The translations under genes and the position numbers were made by a program. Positions 1-9,157 of a stretch of 64,000 nt of DNA are shown one piece after another (positions within the stretch are counted from its first letter, which is position 1; every line of letters starts with the position of its first letter). The notes beneath the pieces were generated by a model. That model did not search any database. It was not told the DNA's origin and was given only the letters and a program-made list of their open reading frames with translations. Source of the DNA: Cupriavidus necator (lineage in GTDB: Bacteria; Pseudomonadota; Gammaproteobacteria; Burkholderiales; Burkholderiaceae); the NCBI RefSeq assembly GCF_013141915.1, contig NZ_SROX01000006.1:248001-312000 (forward strand). Reading direction: 5' to 3'.

Positions 1-1
1 G

Positions 2-1324
2 CCGCGTGCGGCCCACCAGCATGCCGGCTGGTACAGAATGTTCCGCAGCCTGGACGCGCTGCTGCGCGTGGCCGAGCCGCTCTTTCCGCGGGCGCTGCGC
101 CGGCGCGCCGTTGCCGCGGCACAGCGCTTCGTGCGCGAGCGGCTCAACGGCGAGGACGGCCTGGGCGCGATCTTCCCCGCCATGGCCAACAGCGTGATGA
201 TGTTCGACGTGCTGGGCGTGCCGCCCGAGGACCCGGCGCGCGCGGTGGCGAGGCGTTCGCTCGAGCGCCTGCTGGTCGAGCACGGCGACGAGGCCTATTG
301 CCAGCCCTGCCTGTCGCCGGTGTGGGATACCGCGCTGGCCACCCACGCCCTGCTGGAAACCGGCGAAGCGCGCGCGGCGCAGGCGGCCGGGCGCGCGCTG
401 GACTGGCTCAGGCCGCTGCAAGTGCTGGACCTGCGTGGCGACTGGGCGGTGCGCCGCCCGCTGGTGCGCCCGGGCGGCTGGGCCTTCCAGTACGCCAACG
501 CCTATTACCCCGACGTCGACGACACCGCCGTGGTGGCCGCCGCGATGGACCGCTTCATGCGCGCGCACCACGCGCCGGGGCGCTACGGCGAAGCGGTGGC
601 GCGCGCCACCGAGTGGATCGTCGGCATGCAGGGCGGCAACGGCGGCTGGGGCGCGTTCGAGCCCGAGAACACGCACCTGTACCTGAACAACATCCCCTTT
701 GCCGATCACGGCGCGCTGCTGGACCCGCCCACCGCGGACGTATCGGCGCGCTGCCTGTCGATGCTGTGCCAGACCGGCGCCAACCCCGGCAACAGCGAGC
801 CCGCCGCGCGCGCGTTGCGCTACGTGCTGGCCGAGCAGATGCCCGACGGCAGCTGGTTCGGCCGCTGGGGCACCAACTATATCTACGGCACCTGGAGCGC
901 GCTGTGCGCGCTGAACGCCGCCGGCCTGCCGCCCGAGGCGCCCGAACTGCAGCGCGCGGTGGCGTGGCTGGCGCGGATCCAGAACGCAGACGGCGGCTGG
1001 GGCGAGGACGGCAGCAGCTACCGGCTTGACTACCGCGGCTACGAGCCGGCGCCCAGCGTGGCCTCGCAGACCGCCTGGGCGCTGCTGGCGCTGATGGCCG
1101 CGGGTGCGGCCCAGCACCCGGCGGTGGCGCGCGGCGTCGACTACCTGCTGCGCACGCAGCAGCCCGGCGGCCTGTGGCATGAGGCCCGCTTTACCGCGGT
1201 GGGCTTTCCGCGCGTGTTCTACCTGCGCTATCACGGCTACGCGCGCTACTTTCCGTTGTGGGCGCTGGCGCGCTACCGCAACCTGCAGCGCGGCGGCACC
1301 GGCCAGGTGTCATGGGGGCTGTGA
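2..1324 (+). CDS. shc: squalene-hopene cyclase, C-terminal part (5' end outside window)
   Basis: Cyclises squalene to hopene/hopanol, the committed step of hopanoid synthesis at the inner membrane. The reading frame is open to the window edge, so about 440 C-terminal residues of an enzyme usually near 650 residues are present. The catalytic acid motif DVDDTA lies near nt 512-529. QW-type repeats with GGWG and GSWFGRWG cores follow (around nt 640, 850 and 1000), as expected for the alpha/alpha-barrel triterpene cyclase fold. The conserved C-terminal segment GFPRVFYLRYHGY is intact. The stop overlaps the next gene, hpnG, by 13 bp, which supports a hopanoid operon. The identity is secure; only the N-terminal third is unseen. 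Confidence 0.95.
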   Translation, partial: PRAAHQHAGWYRMFRSLDALLRVAEPLFPRALRRRAVAAAQRFVRERLNGEDGLGAIFPAMANSVMMFDVLGVPPEDPARAVARRSLERLLVEHGDEAYCQPCLSPVWDTALATHALLETGEARAAQAAGRALDWLRPLQVLDLRGDWAVRRPLVRPGGWAFQYANAYYPDVDDTAVVAAAMDRFMRAHHAPGRYGEAVARATEWIVGMQGGNGGWGAFEPENTHLYLNNIPFADHGALLDPPTADVSARCLSMLCQTGANPGNSEPAARALRYVLAEQMPDGSWFGRWGTNYIYGTWSALCALNAAGLPPEAPELQRAVAWLARIQNADGGWGEDGSSYRLDYRGYEPAPSVASQTAWALLALMAAGAAQHPAVARGVDYLLRTQQPGGLWHEARFTAVGFPRVFYLRYHGYARYFPLWALARYRNLQRGGTGQVSWGL

Positions 1325-2013
1325 CGGCGCCGTTCGTGCTGGTCGTCACCGGCATGGCATTCGAAGCGCGCATCGCGGCCGGGCCGCATTGCCGCGTGGT
1401 GCACGGCGTGCGCGGCCTGGCGCTGGAGCAAGAGGTCTCCGCGATGGCCAGCCGGCAGTGCATGGGAATCCTCAGCTTCGGCGTGGCGGGCGGGCTGGAG
1501 CCGACGCTGGCGCCCGGCGATGTGGTGCTGGCGGATGCGGTCTGTGCTCCCGGCGAACGCTACGACACCGCTTCGACCTGGACGCGCGCCATGCACGGGG
1601 CGCTGCCGCACGCGCGCATCGGCACCGCGGCCGGGTCCGACCAGCCGGTACTGTCGGTGGCTGCCAAGGCGGCGCTGCACCGGGCCACGGGGGCGCTGTG
1701 CGTCGATATGGAATCGCATCTGGCCGCGCGCATGGCGGCAGCCTGCCGGCTGCCGTTCGCGGCCTGCCGCGTGGTCATCGACCCCGCCACGCGCGCGGTG
1801 CCGGCCGCGGCGGCGGCAGGCATGGGCGAACAAGGCAAGACCGATGTGGCCGCGGTGTTGCGCGCGCTGCTGCGCGCGCCCGGGGACTTGCCGGCGCTAA
1901 TGCGCCTGGCCGGCGATGCCGCCGCCGCGCGCGGCGCGCTGCGCGCGGCGCGGCTGGCGCTGGGGGATGCGTACGGGTTGCGCGACATGCGCGGGCGGCA
2001 AGCTGACTTCTGA
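1312..2013 (+). CDS. hpnG: hopanoid-associated nucleoside phosphorylase HpnG
   Basis: Family role: HpnG removes adenine from adenosylhopane to give ribosylhopane on the way to bacteriohopanetetrol. The 233-residue protein has the nucleoside phosphorylase signature ILSFGVAGGLEP near residue 50 and the CVDMES motif near residue 128, where Glu contacts the ribose. The ATG at 1312 starts inside the last codons of the cyclase gene, which points to translational coupling and to one hopanoid operon. An upstream in-frame start at 1258 would overlap the cyclase further and is less likely. A GC-rich palindromic repeat lies directly downstream. Confidence 0.9.
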   Translation: MGAVTAPFVLVVTGMAFEARIAAGPHCRVVHGVRGLALEQEVSAMASRQCMGILSFGVAGGLEPTLAPGDVVLADAVCAPGERYDTASTWTRAMHGALPHARIGTAAGSDQPVLSVAAKAALHRATGALCVDMESHLAARMAAACRLPFAACRVVIDPATRAVPAAAAAGMGEQGKTDVAAVLRALLRAPGDLPALMRLAGDAAAARGALRAARLALGDAYGLRDMRGRQADF

Positions 2014-2027
2014 GCGGCGACGCAAGG

Positions 2028-2147
2028 CTTTCTCCCGCTCGCCGGAGAGAGTTGGGGGAGGGCCGGACTGTCCACGAAGTAAAGCGTGTCGGTCTGCCTG
2101 GGCCTCCCCTCGCCCGGCCCCTCTCCCGCAAGCGGGCGAGGGGAGCA
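2028..2147. repeat. REP-like GC-rich palindromic element
   Basis: Two half-elements rich in CTCTCCC and GGGAGAG occur between two convergent genes. The second contains a perfect inverted repeat, CTCCCCTCGCCC (2104-2115) with GGGCGAGGGGAG (2134-2145). The same core CCCTCTCCCGC-NN-GCGGGAGAGGG appears at 11551, 18428 and 44030. It could act as a transcript 3' end for hpnG. Confidence 0.75.
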
Positions 2148-2188
2148 AAGCCCGGTGCGCTTAGACGCCGGAAGCTAGAGTCATCCCC

Positions 2189-3445
2189 TCAGCCGAACTT
2201 CCTCACCGCGTCCAGCGCCAGCCCGCTGCCGATGCTGCCGAACCGGTCCCCTTCCACGCAGCGCGCCTCGGGCAGCAATGCCGCCAGCCGCTGGCGCAGC
2301 AGCGGCACGCTGCTGGAGCCGCCGGTGAAGAAGATGGTATCGACGGCCGCGCCGGACACGCCGGCGTCGGCCAGCAGCTTGTGCACGGTCTGCTCGGTCT
2401 TCGCCACCAGCTTGTCGATCGAGGCATCGAACTCATCGCGGGTAATGGTGAGCGTCAGCCCTTGTTCCAGCCGCTGCAGGTCCACCTCGGTGCTGCCCGC
2501 GTCCGACAGGGCAATCTTGGCGGCTTCGACCTGGATCGCCAGCCAGTGCCCGGCACGCTCCCGGATCAGCCGCACCAGGCGGTCGAGCTTGACCGTGTCG
2601 GCGGCGTCGCGATAGTTGTCCATCACCAGCGACCACGCCTTGCGCGTATAGAGCAGGTTGATGGTGTGCCAGCTGGCCAGGTCGAAATACTGGCTCGACG
2701 GCATCGCCTTGCCGTTGCGCAGCGCGCTGCCCAGGCCCAGCAGCGGCATCGCGCGCGCCAGGCTGAGCGCGCGGTCGAAGTCGGTGCCGCCGATGTGCAC
2801 GCCGCCGTTGGCCAGGATGTCGTCGCGCCGGTCAGCGCGCGCGGCACGCTCCGGCGACAGCCGCACCAGCGAAAAATCCGAGGTGCCGCCGCCGATATCG
2901 GCGACCAGCACCAGTTCCTCGCGCGTGATGCCGGCCTCGTAGTCAAACGCCGCCGCGATCGGCTCATACTGGAACGCGATCTCGCTGAACCCCGCGTCGC
3001 GCGCGATCCCGGCCAGCGTGTCTTCGGCCAGCTGGTCGGCCACCGGGTCCTCGTCGATAAAAAACACCGGACGCCCCAGCACCGCGCGCGAGAAGCCGGT
3101 GCCGGCGGCGTGCTCGGCGCGCGTCTTCAGTTCGCCGATGAAATGCGCCAGCAGCTTGCGGAACGGCATGGCCTGGCCCATCACCTCGGTGCTGTCGTCC
3201 ATCATCGAAGTGCCGAGCAGGCTCTTGAGCGAACGCATCAGCCGGCCCTCGTAGCCCGCCAGGTAATCGCCCAGCGCGGCGCGCCCGTAGCTGACCAGCG
3301 GATCCTCGGCATGGAAAAAGATCACCGACGGCAGCGTCGCCTTGCCATCCTCCAGCGGCAGCAGCGCGGCCGCGCTGCCGGGCCGGCTCCAGCCAACGGT
3401 CGAGTTGGAGGTGCCGAAGTCCAGGCCGCATGCGTTTGACATCAT
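2189..3445 (-). CDS. Hsp70-family chaperone-like protein (YegD type)
   Basis: A 418-residue actin-fold ATPase of the DnaK family that lacks the usual DnaK substrate-binding domain, as in E. coli YegD. Visible motifs are phosphate-1 GLDFGTSNS near the N terminus, phosphate-2 VADIGGGTSDFS near residue 195, and the adenosine motif FFTGGSSSVPLLRQ near residue 380. The chosen ATG (3445) begins right before the family-conserved N terminus and has AGGGA about ten bases upstream; the longer frame upstream reads as non-coding. Substrate and partner are unknown. It is transcribed alone and converges on the hopanoid operon. Confidence 0.88.
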   Translation of the reverse strand: MMSNACGLDFGTSNSTVGWSRPGSAAALLPLEDGKATLPSVIFFHAEDPLVSYGRAALGDYLAGYEGRLMRSLKSLLGTSMMDDSTEVMGQAMPFRKLLAHFIGELKTRAEHAAGTGFSRAVLGRPVFFIDEDPVADQLAEDTLAGIARDAGFSEIAFQYEPIAAAFDYEAGITREELVLVADIGGGTSDFSLVRLSPERAARADRRDDILANGGVHIGGTDFDRALSLARAMPLLGLGSALRNGKAMPSSQYFDLASWHTINLLYTRKAWSLVMDNYRDAADTVKLDRLVRLIRERAGHWLAIQVEAAKIALSDAGSTEVDLQRLEQGLTLTITRDEFDASIDKLVAKTEQTVHKLLADAGVSGAAVDTIFFTGGSSSVPLLRQRLAALLPEARCVEGDRFGSIGSGLALDAVRKFG

Positions 3446-3600
3446 CGATTCCGTTCCCTGCAAGCAAAGTGGCGCGCGCGGCGCAAGCCGGCCGCGGGCG
3501 GGGGCGCTATTGTAGGGCAGCGACCGGGTCCGTGCCGGCCGAGCATGCCTTGACACGCTGGCAGGGCAAACCTATGCTGCGAAGGTTCCTTATTAAAGAC

Positions 3601-3626
3601 CGTTGTTCTGTTGTTCAGAACGAACG
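3601..3626. promoter_or_regulatory. operator-like inverted repeat upstream of CoA-transferase
   Basis: GTTCTG (3605-3610) and CAGAAC (3616-3621) form a perfect inverted repeat around TTGTT, extended by CGTT (3601) and AACG (3623). It lies 23 bp before the CoA-transferase start, a typical repressor or activator position. The cognate protein is not known; an IclR-type regulator is encoded at 7228-7977. Confidence 0.45.
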
Positions 3627-3648
3627 GGGCGAGATCTGATCTTCAGCC

Positions 3649-4848
3649 ATGCAAAAACCACTGCGCCATATCCGCGTCCTCGACCTCACCAATGTGCTGG
3701 CTGGACCGTTTTGCTGCCACCAGCTGGCCCACCTGGGCGCCGAAGTCATCAAGGTGGAAACCCCGGGCACCGGCGACCTGGCTCGCCAACTGGGCGCGGA
3801 CCCGGTGCTGAACCAGCGACTGATGGGCGTGTCGTTTCTGGCACAGAATCCTGGCAAGCAATCGGTCACCGTCAACCTGAAGCATGCGCGCGGCAAGGAG
3901 GTGTTCCGCAAGCTGGTGCGTGGGGCCGATGTGGTGGTCGAGAACTTCCGGCCTGGCGTGATGGACCGCCTCGGGCTGGGCTACGAGACCCTGAAGCAGG
4001 ACAATGCGCGGCTGATCTACTGCGCGATCTCGGGCTTCGGCCAGGACGGCCCGCTCGCCGGCCTGCCCGCCTACGACCAGATCATCCAGGGCATGGCCGG
4101 CGTGATGCAGATCACCGGCGACGCCCACAGCGCGCCGCTGCGGGTAGGCTACCCGGTGTCCGACACCATCGGCGGGCTGACCGCGGCGCTGGCGGTGTCG
4201 GCGGCGCTGGCCGATACCGGGCGCACCGAGGGCTATTTCATCGACGTCTCGATGCTGGAAGCAACGCTGGCGACGATGGGCTGGGCGGTGTCCAACCACC
4301 TGATCGCGGACCGGGCGCCCACGCCGATGGGCAACGAGAACATGACCGCCAGCCCGTCCGGCACCTTCCGCACCGCCGACGGCCTGCTCAATATCGCCGC
4401 CAACAAGCAGGAACAGTTTGAAGCGCTCTGCCGCGTGGTGGGCCGCCCCGCGCTGGCTGCCGATACGCGCTTCGCGCAGCGCCAGGCGCGGCTGGCGAAC
4501 CGGGCCGCGCTGACACAGGCGCTGGAAGCCGAACTGGCACGCAAGCCGGCGGCCGCGTGGTGGCCGCTGCTGACCGCGGCCGGCGTGCCGGCGGGGCCGG
4601 TGCTTGACGTGCCGCAGACACTGGCCCAGCCGCAGGTCAGCGAACGCGGCATGATCGCCGAGTTTGCCGACGCGCCCGGCGTGGGCCGCGACATCCGCGT
4701 GGTGCGCACCGGCTTCAAGCTCAACCGCGAAGCGCCGGCGGTGGACACGCCGCCGCCGCAACTTGGCCAGCATACGCGGCAGGTGCTGGAGCGCCTGGGC
4801 TACAGCGATGCGGACATCGATCAACTGAGCCAGGAGGGTGCGATATGA
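3649..4848 (+). CDS. CaiB/BaiF family (class III) CoA-transferase
   Basis: A 399-residue class III CoA-transferase, an enzyme that moves CoA between carboxylic acids through a covalent Asp-acyl intermediate in the cytoplasm. The N-terminal LDLTNVLAGPF and GAEVIKVE motifs and the FIDVSMLEA segment near residue 200, containing the expected catalytic Asp, are family hallmarks. Its last four bases overlap the start of a citrate synthase-like citryl-CoA lyase gene, so the two products probably act on the same acyl-CoA. The substrate cannot be read from sequence; a di- or tricarboxylate is likely from the partner. An operator-like palindrome lies just upstream. Confidence 0.9.
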   Translation: MQKPLRHIRVLDLTNVLAGPFCCHQLAHLGAEVIKVETPGTGDLARQLGADPVLNQRLMGVSFLAQNPGKQSVTVNLKHARGKEVFRKLVRGADVVVENFRPGVMDRLGLGYETLKQDNARLIYCAISGFGQDGPLAGLPAYDQIIQGMAGVMQITGDAHSAPLRVGYPVSDTIGGLTAALAVSAALADTGRTEGYFIDVSMLEATLATMGWAVSNHLIADRAPTPMGNENMTASPSGTFRTADGLLNIAANKQEQFEALCRVVGRPALAADTRFAQRQARLANRAALTQALEAELARKPAAAWWPLLTAAGVPAGPVLDVPQTLAQPQVSERGMIAEFADAPGVGRDIRVVRTGFKLNREAPAVDTPPPQLGQHTRQVLERLGYSDADIDQLSQEGAI

Positions 4849-5720
4849 GCGGTACCGACACTGCCAGCCAGCCCCGGGACGAGGGCCTGGACCACGGCCA
4901 GCGCCAGTCGCAGGACTGGTGGCGCACCGGCATCATCGACATGCGCCCGGGCGAGATCCGCTACCGCGGCTACCCGATCGAGCAGTTGATCGGCCGGGTA
5001 TCGTTTGCGCAGATGATCTGGCTGATGCTGCGTGGCGAGCTGCCCGGCCCGGGCCAGGGTGAACTGCTTGACGCGGCGCTGATGGCTGCCGTCGACCACG
5101 GCCCGCAGGCGCCCAGCATTGCCATCGCGCGCATGGCGGCCACCTGCGGCGTGGGGCTGAACAATGCCATGGCGTCGGCCGTCAATGTGCTGGGCGACGT
5201 GCATGGCGGCGCGGGCGAACAGGCGGTGGCGCTGTATCACGACGTGGCGCAGCGGCTGGATGGCGGCAGCGCGATGGCGGCGGCTGTGACCGAGGCGCTG
5301 CGACACTACCGCGATCTGCACGGCAAGTACGTAGCCGGCTTCGGCCACCGTTTCCATCCGGTCGATCCGCGTGCGCCGCGGCTGCTGGCGCTGGTCGAAC
5401 AGGCCGCGGCCGACGGCGTGGTCAGCGGTCGCTACGCCGGCATCGCGCGCGCGGTGGAAGCGGCGCTGGGCGCGGGGCGCGGCAAGCCGATCCCGATGAA
5501 CATCGATGGCGCCACCGCGGTGATCTACGCCGAACTGGGCTTTGCCGCGCCGCTGGCACGCGGGCTGTTCTGCCTGTCGCGCTCGGTCGGCATCCTCGCG
5601 CACGCGTGGGAACAACAGTGCGAGGGCGGACGCAACAAGGGCCCGATGCCGCGCCAGTTCCTGTGGACCTATGATGGCGCGCCGCCGCGCGACGTGCCGG
5701 AGCCGGGCACACGCCCCTAG
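4845..5720 (+). CDS. citryl-CoA lyase / citrate synthase-like protein
   Basis: A 291-residue member of the citrate synthase superfamily, shorter than true citrate synthases (about 430) and in the size range of citryl-CoA lyases. The conserved GFGHRFHPVDPRAPRL segment near residue 165 carries the catalytic His region of the family. Start by ATGA overlap with the CoA-transferase, indicating coupled translation. Together the pair could activate a dicarboxylate or tricarboxylate to a CoA thioester and split it, giving acetyl-CoA or an analogue plus a keto acid; this is inference. The C terminus (about 25 residues) is rich in Pro/Arg and probably disordered. Confidence 0.82.
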   Translation: MSGTDTASQPRDEGLDHGQRQSQDWWRTGIIDMRPGEIRYRGYPIEQLIGRVSFAQMIWLMLRGELPGPGQGELLDAALMAAVDHGPQAPSIAIARMAATCGVGLNNAMASAVNVLGDVHGGAGEQAVALYHDVAQRLDGGSAMAAAVTEALRHYRDLHGKYVAGFGHRFHPVDPRAPRLLALVEQAAADGVVSGRYAGIARAVEAALGAGRGKPIPMNIDGATAVIYAELGFAAPLARGLFCLSRSVGILAHAWEQQCEGGRNKGPMPRQFLWTYDGAPPRDVPEPGTRP

Positions 5721-5756
5721 CCGCAAGATCCCCACGACAAGCCGACCCGATCGAGG

Positions 5757-7016
5757 TCAGCCGGCCAGGTCGGGCGCCGGCTCCAGCAGCGCGGCCGGCG
5801 CCGCACTGGCCGCCGCTACCGCCATCGACGATGCCAGCACATAGCGGTCCCTCCCATGCGCCTTGGCGTGGTAAAGCGCGCGGTCGGCCTCGGCAAACAG
5901 GGTCCGCCACAGCGCCTCGCTGCTGCCCGCGCCGCTGCGCAGCTGCGCCACGCCGATGCTGACGCTGGCATGGCCGCGGCCTGCGGGCAAGGCGATCGCG
6001 CGCACCTTGCGCAGCACCCGGTTGGCCAGCGCCGAGGCCTGCTGCTCGTCGGTATGCGGGCACAGCACGCAGAACTCTTCCCCGCCGTAGCGGCCGGCCA
6101 CGTCCGAGGCGCGGCGCGAGTTGTCCAGCGCCTGCGCCACTTCACGCAGCACCGCATCGCCGGCATGGTGGCCGCAGCTATCGTTGACCTGCTTGAAGTA
6201 GTCGATATCGATCACCAGGCACGCCAGCGGCTGGCCGTCGCGCTGCCAGCGCGCCACCAGCGACAGCGCCGACATCTCCAGCGCGCCGCGGTTGAGCAGC
6301 CCGGTCAGCGCGTCCATGCGCGCGCCGCTCTCGTTGTGCGCGACGATCTGCTCCATCGCCATCACGGTGAAGCCGAACAGCCCCAGCAACGTGGCGATCA
6401 GCGGCGCCAGGACCCAGGCCGAATCGGCCGGGCCGGCGAAGAACAAGGTCAGCGGCGCCGCGGCGCCGCCGGCCGCCGCGCTGCCGGCCGGCAGGCTCAT
6501 GGCATGGCTGAAACCGGCCAGCTGCGTCGCCAGTTGCACCAGGCTCGCCATCAGCACCAGCGGCGCACCAATGCTGCGGCGCCCGCGCCCGGCGCGCGCC
6601 AGCGTGGCGAAGGTGGCGAGCGACACCAGCGCCAGCACACCATAGACGATGCGCAGCACCAGCTGCGGGCCTTCAGGCAGGCCGCTCGAGGCCGCCATCA
6701 GGCCCAGCACGATCGCGCCCGCCCCGGCCAGCGCGCCCGGATGCGCCGGCACGCCGTAGTAGAGCCGCACGCCGCGATAGATCAGCAGCCAGCCGGCGAC
6801 GAAGGCGAATGCGCCCAGCGTGCCGAGCTGGCCGGTGCCGCTGGCCGCGCTCACCGCCAGCGCCAGGCCCGCCGCCGACACCAGCACATGCCCGAAGGCC
6901 CACAGCCGCCCCGCCGTGCTCGCGCGCAGCGCGAACACCAGCCCCGCCGCAATGATCAGCGTGCTGCAGAAAAACACCATCATCACCACCGCGATGGTCT
7001 GCTGGTCCAGGTGCAA
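5757..7016 (-). CDS. membrane diguanylate cyclase (GGDEF)
   Basis: Predicted to make cyclic di-GMP. Residues 1-220 or so form several hydrophobic segments consistent with six or seven membrane helices. The C-terminal GGDEF domain has the active-site variant GGEEF and, five residues before it, RASD, the RxxD product-inhibition site. The start is TTG at 7016, supported by GAGGAAATCCC immediately upstream; no ATG gives the complete first helix. No partner phosphodiesterase or dedicated sensor domain is seen. The intergenic space 7017-7227 holds its promoter. Confidence 0.92.
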   Translation of the reverse strand: MHLDQQTIAVVMMVFFCSTLIIAAGLVFALRASTAGRLWAFGHVLVSAAGLALAVSAASGTGQLGTLGAFAFVAGWLLIYRGVRLYYGVPAHPGALAGAGAIVLGLMAASSGLPEGPQLVLRIVYGVLALVSLATFATLARAGRGRRSIGAPLVLMASLVQLATQLAGFSHAMSLPAGSAAAGGAAAPLTLFFAGPADSAWVLAPLIATLLGLFGFTVMAMEQIVAHNESGARMDALTGLLNRGALEMSALSLVARWQRDGQPLACLVIDIDYFKQVNDSCGHHAGDAVLREVAQALDNSRRASDVAGRYGGEEFCVLCPHTDEQQASALANRVLRKVRAIALPAGRGHASVSIGVAQLRSGAGSSEALWRTLFAEADRALYHAKAHGRDRYVLASSMAVAAASAAPAALLEPAPDLAG

Positions 7017-7227
7017 GGGATTTCCTCAAGGATGCCGTCCGCCTGCCGTCAATCTCGATCGGCAGGCATCAGGCCACGGGGGCGACGCGGGGCATGCGGG
7101 CGCTGATTTCACCAGATGTGACGTGCGCGGTTTTTCATGCCATCCGCATGATAGCCCGCGCCGGCGCAAGCTTGGCACCCCCTGCAAGCCGGGTCGGCCG
7201 GGCTTCGCCCGGGGCGGGGGTCTTGCG

Positions 7228-7977
7228 TCAGTCTGGGACGGTCGGACCAGGCGTGGCGGGCGGCGCCGAGCCGCCGAGCGCGCGCGTCAGCGCGCGCGCA
7301 GCCTGCAGCACATCGCTGCGGAACGCGTCGCGGTAGCGCGCCGCCGGGCAGGTCAGCGTCAGCGCGCCGGCCAGTTCGCCGCCAGCACCGAACACCGGTG
7401 CCGAAACCCCGGCAAGATCGGGGCTGCGGTCACCGACCAGCGCGGCCACGCCGTCTTGCCGGATCTGGTCATAGAGTGCGCCGGCCTCGCCGGCGAAGGC
7501 GCGCAGCACGCGCGCGCCGGCGCCGCGGTCGCGCGGCAGCAGTTCGCCCGCGCGCACGTGGTCACGCACCGGCTGCGGCGAATCCACGCGGTACAGGCAC
7601 AACCGGTGCTCGCCCTGCTCGACATGAAAGGCCGCGCTCTCGCGCGTTGCGTTCACCAGTTCGCGCAGCACCGGCATCACCACCGCCTCGAGCGAGAACG
7701 ACGCCGCATAGACCGCGTGCAGCCGCGCCACTTCCGGGCCCAGGCCATAACGGCCATCGGCGTGGCGCAGCACCAGCCCGGCGTGCTCGAGCGATGCCAG
7801 CAGGCGCAGCAGCGTGCTCTTGTACAGGCCGCTGCGCTGCGCCAGTTCGGCGAGCGCCAGCGCGCCATCGCCCAGGCGGAATACCGACAGCACGAACAGG
7901 GCCCGGTCCACGGCGATGGCGCCCCCGGCGGCGGCGTGCTTGTCGGCTTCGGAAACCTGTGCGGCTTTGCGTGGCAT
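7228..7977 (-). CDS. IclR family transcriptional regulator
   Basis: A 249-residue regulator. Residues 20-80 are the IclR winged helix-turn-helix (VDRALFVLSVF..LTELAQ-like..KSTLLRLLASLEHAGLV), and the rest is the IclR effector domain with the RDHVRAGELLPR and C-terminal ALTLTCPA segments. Such proteins usually control a nearby catabolic operon. The closest candidates are the CoA-transferase/citryl-CoA lyase pair 2.4 kb away, whose upstream palindrome could be its operator. The ATG at 7977 was chosen because residues before it do not resemble the family. Confidence 0.9.
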   Translation of the reverse strand: MPRKAAQVSEADKHAAAGGAIAVDRALFVLSVFRLGDGALALAELAQRSGLYKSTLLRLLASLEHAGLVLRHADGRYGLGPEVARLHAVYAASFSLEAVVMPVLRELVNATRESAAFHVEQGEHRLCLYRVDSPQPVRDHVRAGELLPRDRGAGARVLRAFAGEAGALYDQIRQDGVAALVGDRSPDLAGVSAPVFGAGGELAGALTLTCPAARYRDAFRSDVLQAARALTRALGGSAPPATPGPTVPD

Positions 7978-8361
7978 GGCGGGCGGCAAATGAACCTGGG
8001 AGGGGCTTGGGTCAAAACGATGCGCCACCGTATAGAACGCTCCCTGCCTTGTCAATCGGGGCTCCTGGCGGCGTCGATGTGCCAGGACCTGGCTGGTTGG
8101 ACCCCCGCATGGTGGCGTTTTTCTGCAACACCCCGCGCAATAGCGTGCCGGACCGCGCGTCCGCGCAAGCGCCTCCTGCGCCGTCTGGGCTACCGCATGC
8201 GCCACATCGCGCGCTCGGCGCTTAGCCTATTCGCCACTCCTGGCATTGCAAGCGGAATCAGCGGGGAAATCCACGCCGCTTTTTGCTTAAGCGGCTGCTG
8301 CACCGGATGGATAGAATCATGCGTTGCTCAACTCCGCACCATCCTGCTTTTTCCGCCGCAA

Positions 8362-8628
8362 ATGTCTCATCGCCGTGCTTTCCCCGACCTTGGTATGACC
8401 GTTCCCGCACTCTCGCTTGGTGCCATCCTGGACGACCTGCGCAGCGCCCCGCGGCCGCTGACGTCCGCGGAATATGCATACCTGGCGCAGCTGCGGCAGC
8501 GCATTGTCACCGGCGACGCCGACCTGTGGACCACGCTCGAAACCGCGGGCGTGCCGTGCAGCGAGCGCCGCCTGTCGCCGGACGTGGTGCTGGCGCTGAC
8601 CGCGATCGGCCAGCTGCCGATGCACTGA
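8362..8628 (+). CDS. small hypothetical protein
   Basis: An 88-residue frame (or 77 residues from the second ATG at 8395) with balanced composition and a helical look (AEYAYLAQLRQRI). No signal peptide, membrane segment or known motif is visible. It lies between the IclR gene and a short LysR-like gene. Codon use fits the host, which favours a real gene, but neither start has a convincing ribosome binding site. Confidence 0.5.
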   Translation: MSHRRAFPDLGMTVPALSLGAILDDLRSAPRPLTSAEYAYLAQLRQRIVTGDADLWTTLETAGVPCSERRLSPDVVLALTAIGQLPMH

Positions 8629-8783
8629 CTGCGCAGCCACTGCGCGCATCGCCGGAAAATTCCCCGCCGTATTTCCGAATCCGGCTGCCCACCAGCCCCG
8701 CCTTGCCCCGCTACGATCGATTCACTTCGAACCGCCGGGGACTCGTACCAGCGCACAAGCGCCGAACCGCCCCCGGCCATGAC

Positions 8784-9155
8784 ATGGGCATGGCTTACCG
8801 ACTCCGCAACCGGCGCGTCTCTTTTCTCTCCTTGCGTGTCTTTGTCGCGCTGATGCAGCACCGCGACACCGGCAGCGCCGCGCAGGCGCTCGGCATCCAG
8901 CCGCAACGGCTCCACTACCAGATCCGCAGGCTCGAGGCCGCGCTGGGGACGCCGCTGTTCGAGAGCTGCAGCCCGGCCTGGCTGCCGACGGCGGCGGGCC
9001 TCAGCGCCTTGCCCAAGATCCACGCCATGCTGGACATCTGGGAGCAAGTCCAGGGCAGCACCGCCGCGCGGCGCGGCACGGCCGCGGCGCTGACGCGCGA
9101 ACCCTGCGCGGTGCGGGTCGGCGCGGCTTTCTGGGTGCGGCAGGCCACCATGTAG
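8784..9155 (+). CDS. short LysR-like protein, DNA-binding domain only
   Basis: About 123 residues. The first 65 after the start contain a LysR-type winged helix-turn-helix (FLSLRVFVALMQHRDTGSAAQAL, then QLHYQIRRLEAALGTPLFE-like wording). The effector-binding domain of about 200 residues is absent, and the tail is unrelated. It could be a stand-alone DNA binder or the remnant of a full regulator; there is no frameshifted continuation downstream because the next gene comes in from the other strand 2 bp later. ATG at 8790 is an alternative start. Confidence 0.65.
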   Translation: MGMAYRLRNRRVSFLSLRVFVALMQHRDTGSAAQALGIQPQRLHYQIRRLEAALGTPLFESCSPAWLPTAAGLSALPKIHAMLDIWEQVQGSTAARRGTAAALTREPCAVRVGAAFWVRQATM

Positions 9156-9157
9156 TC

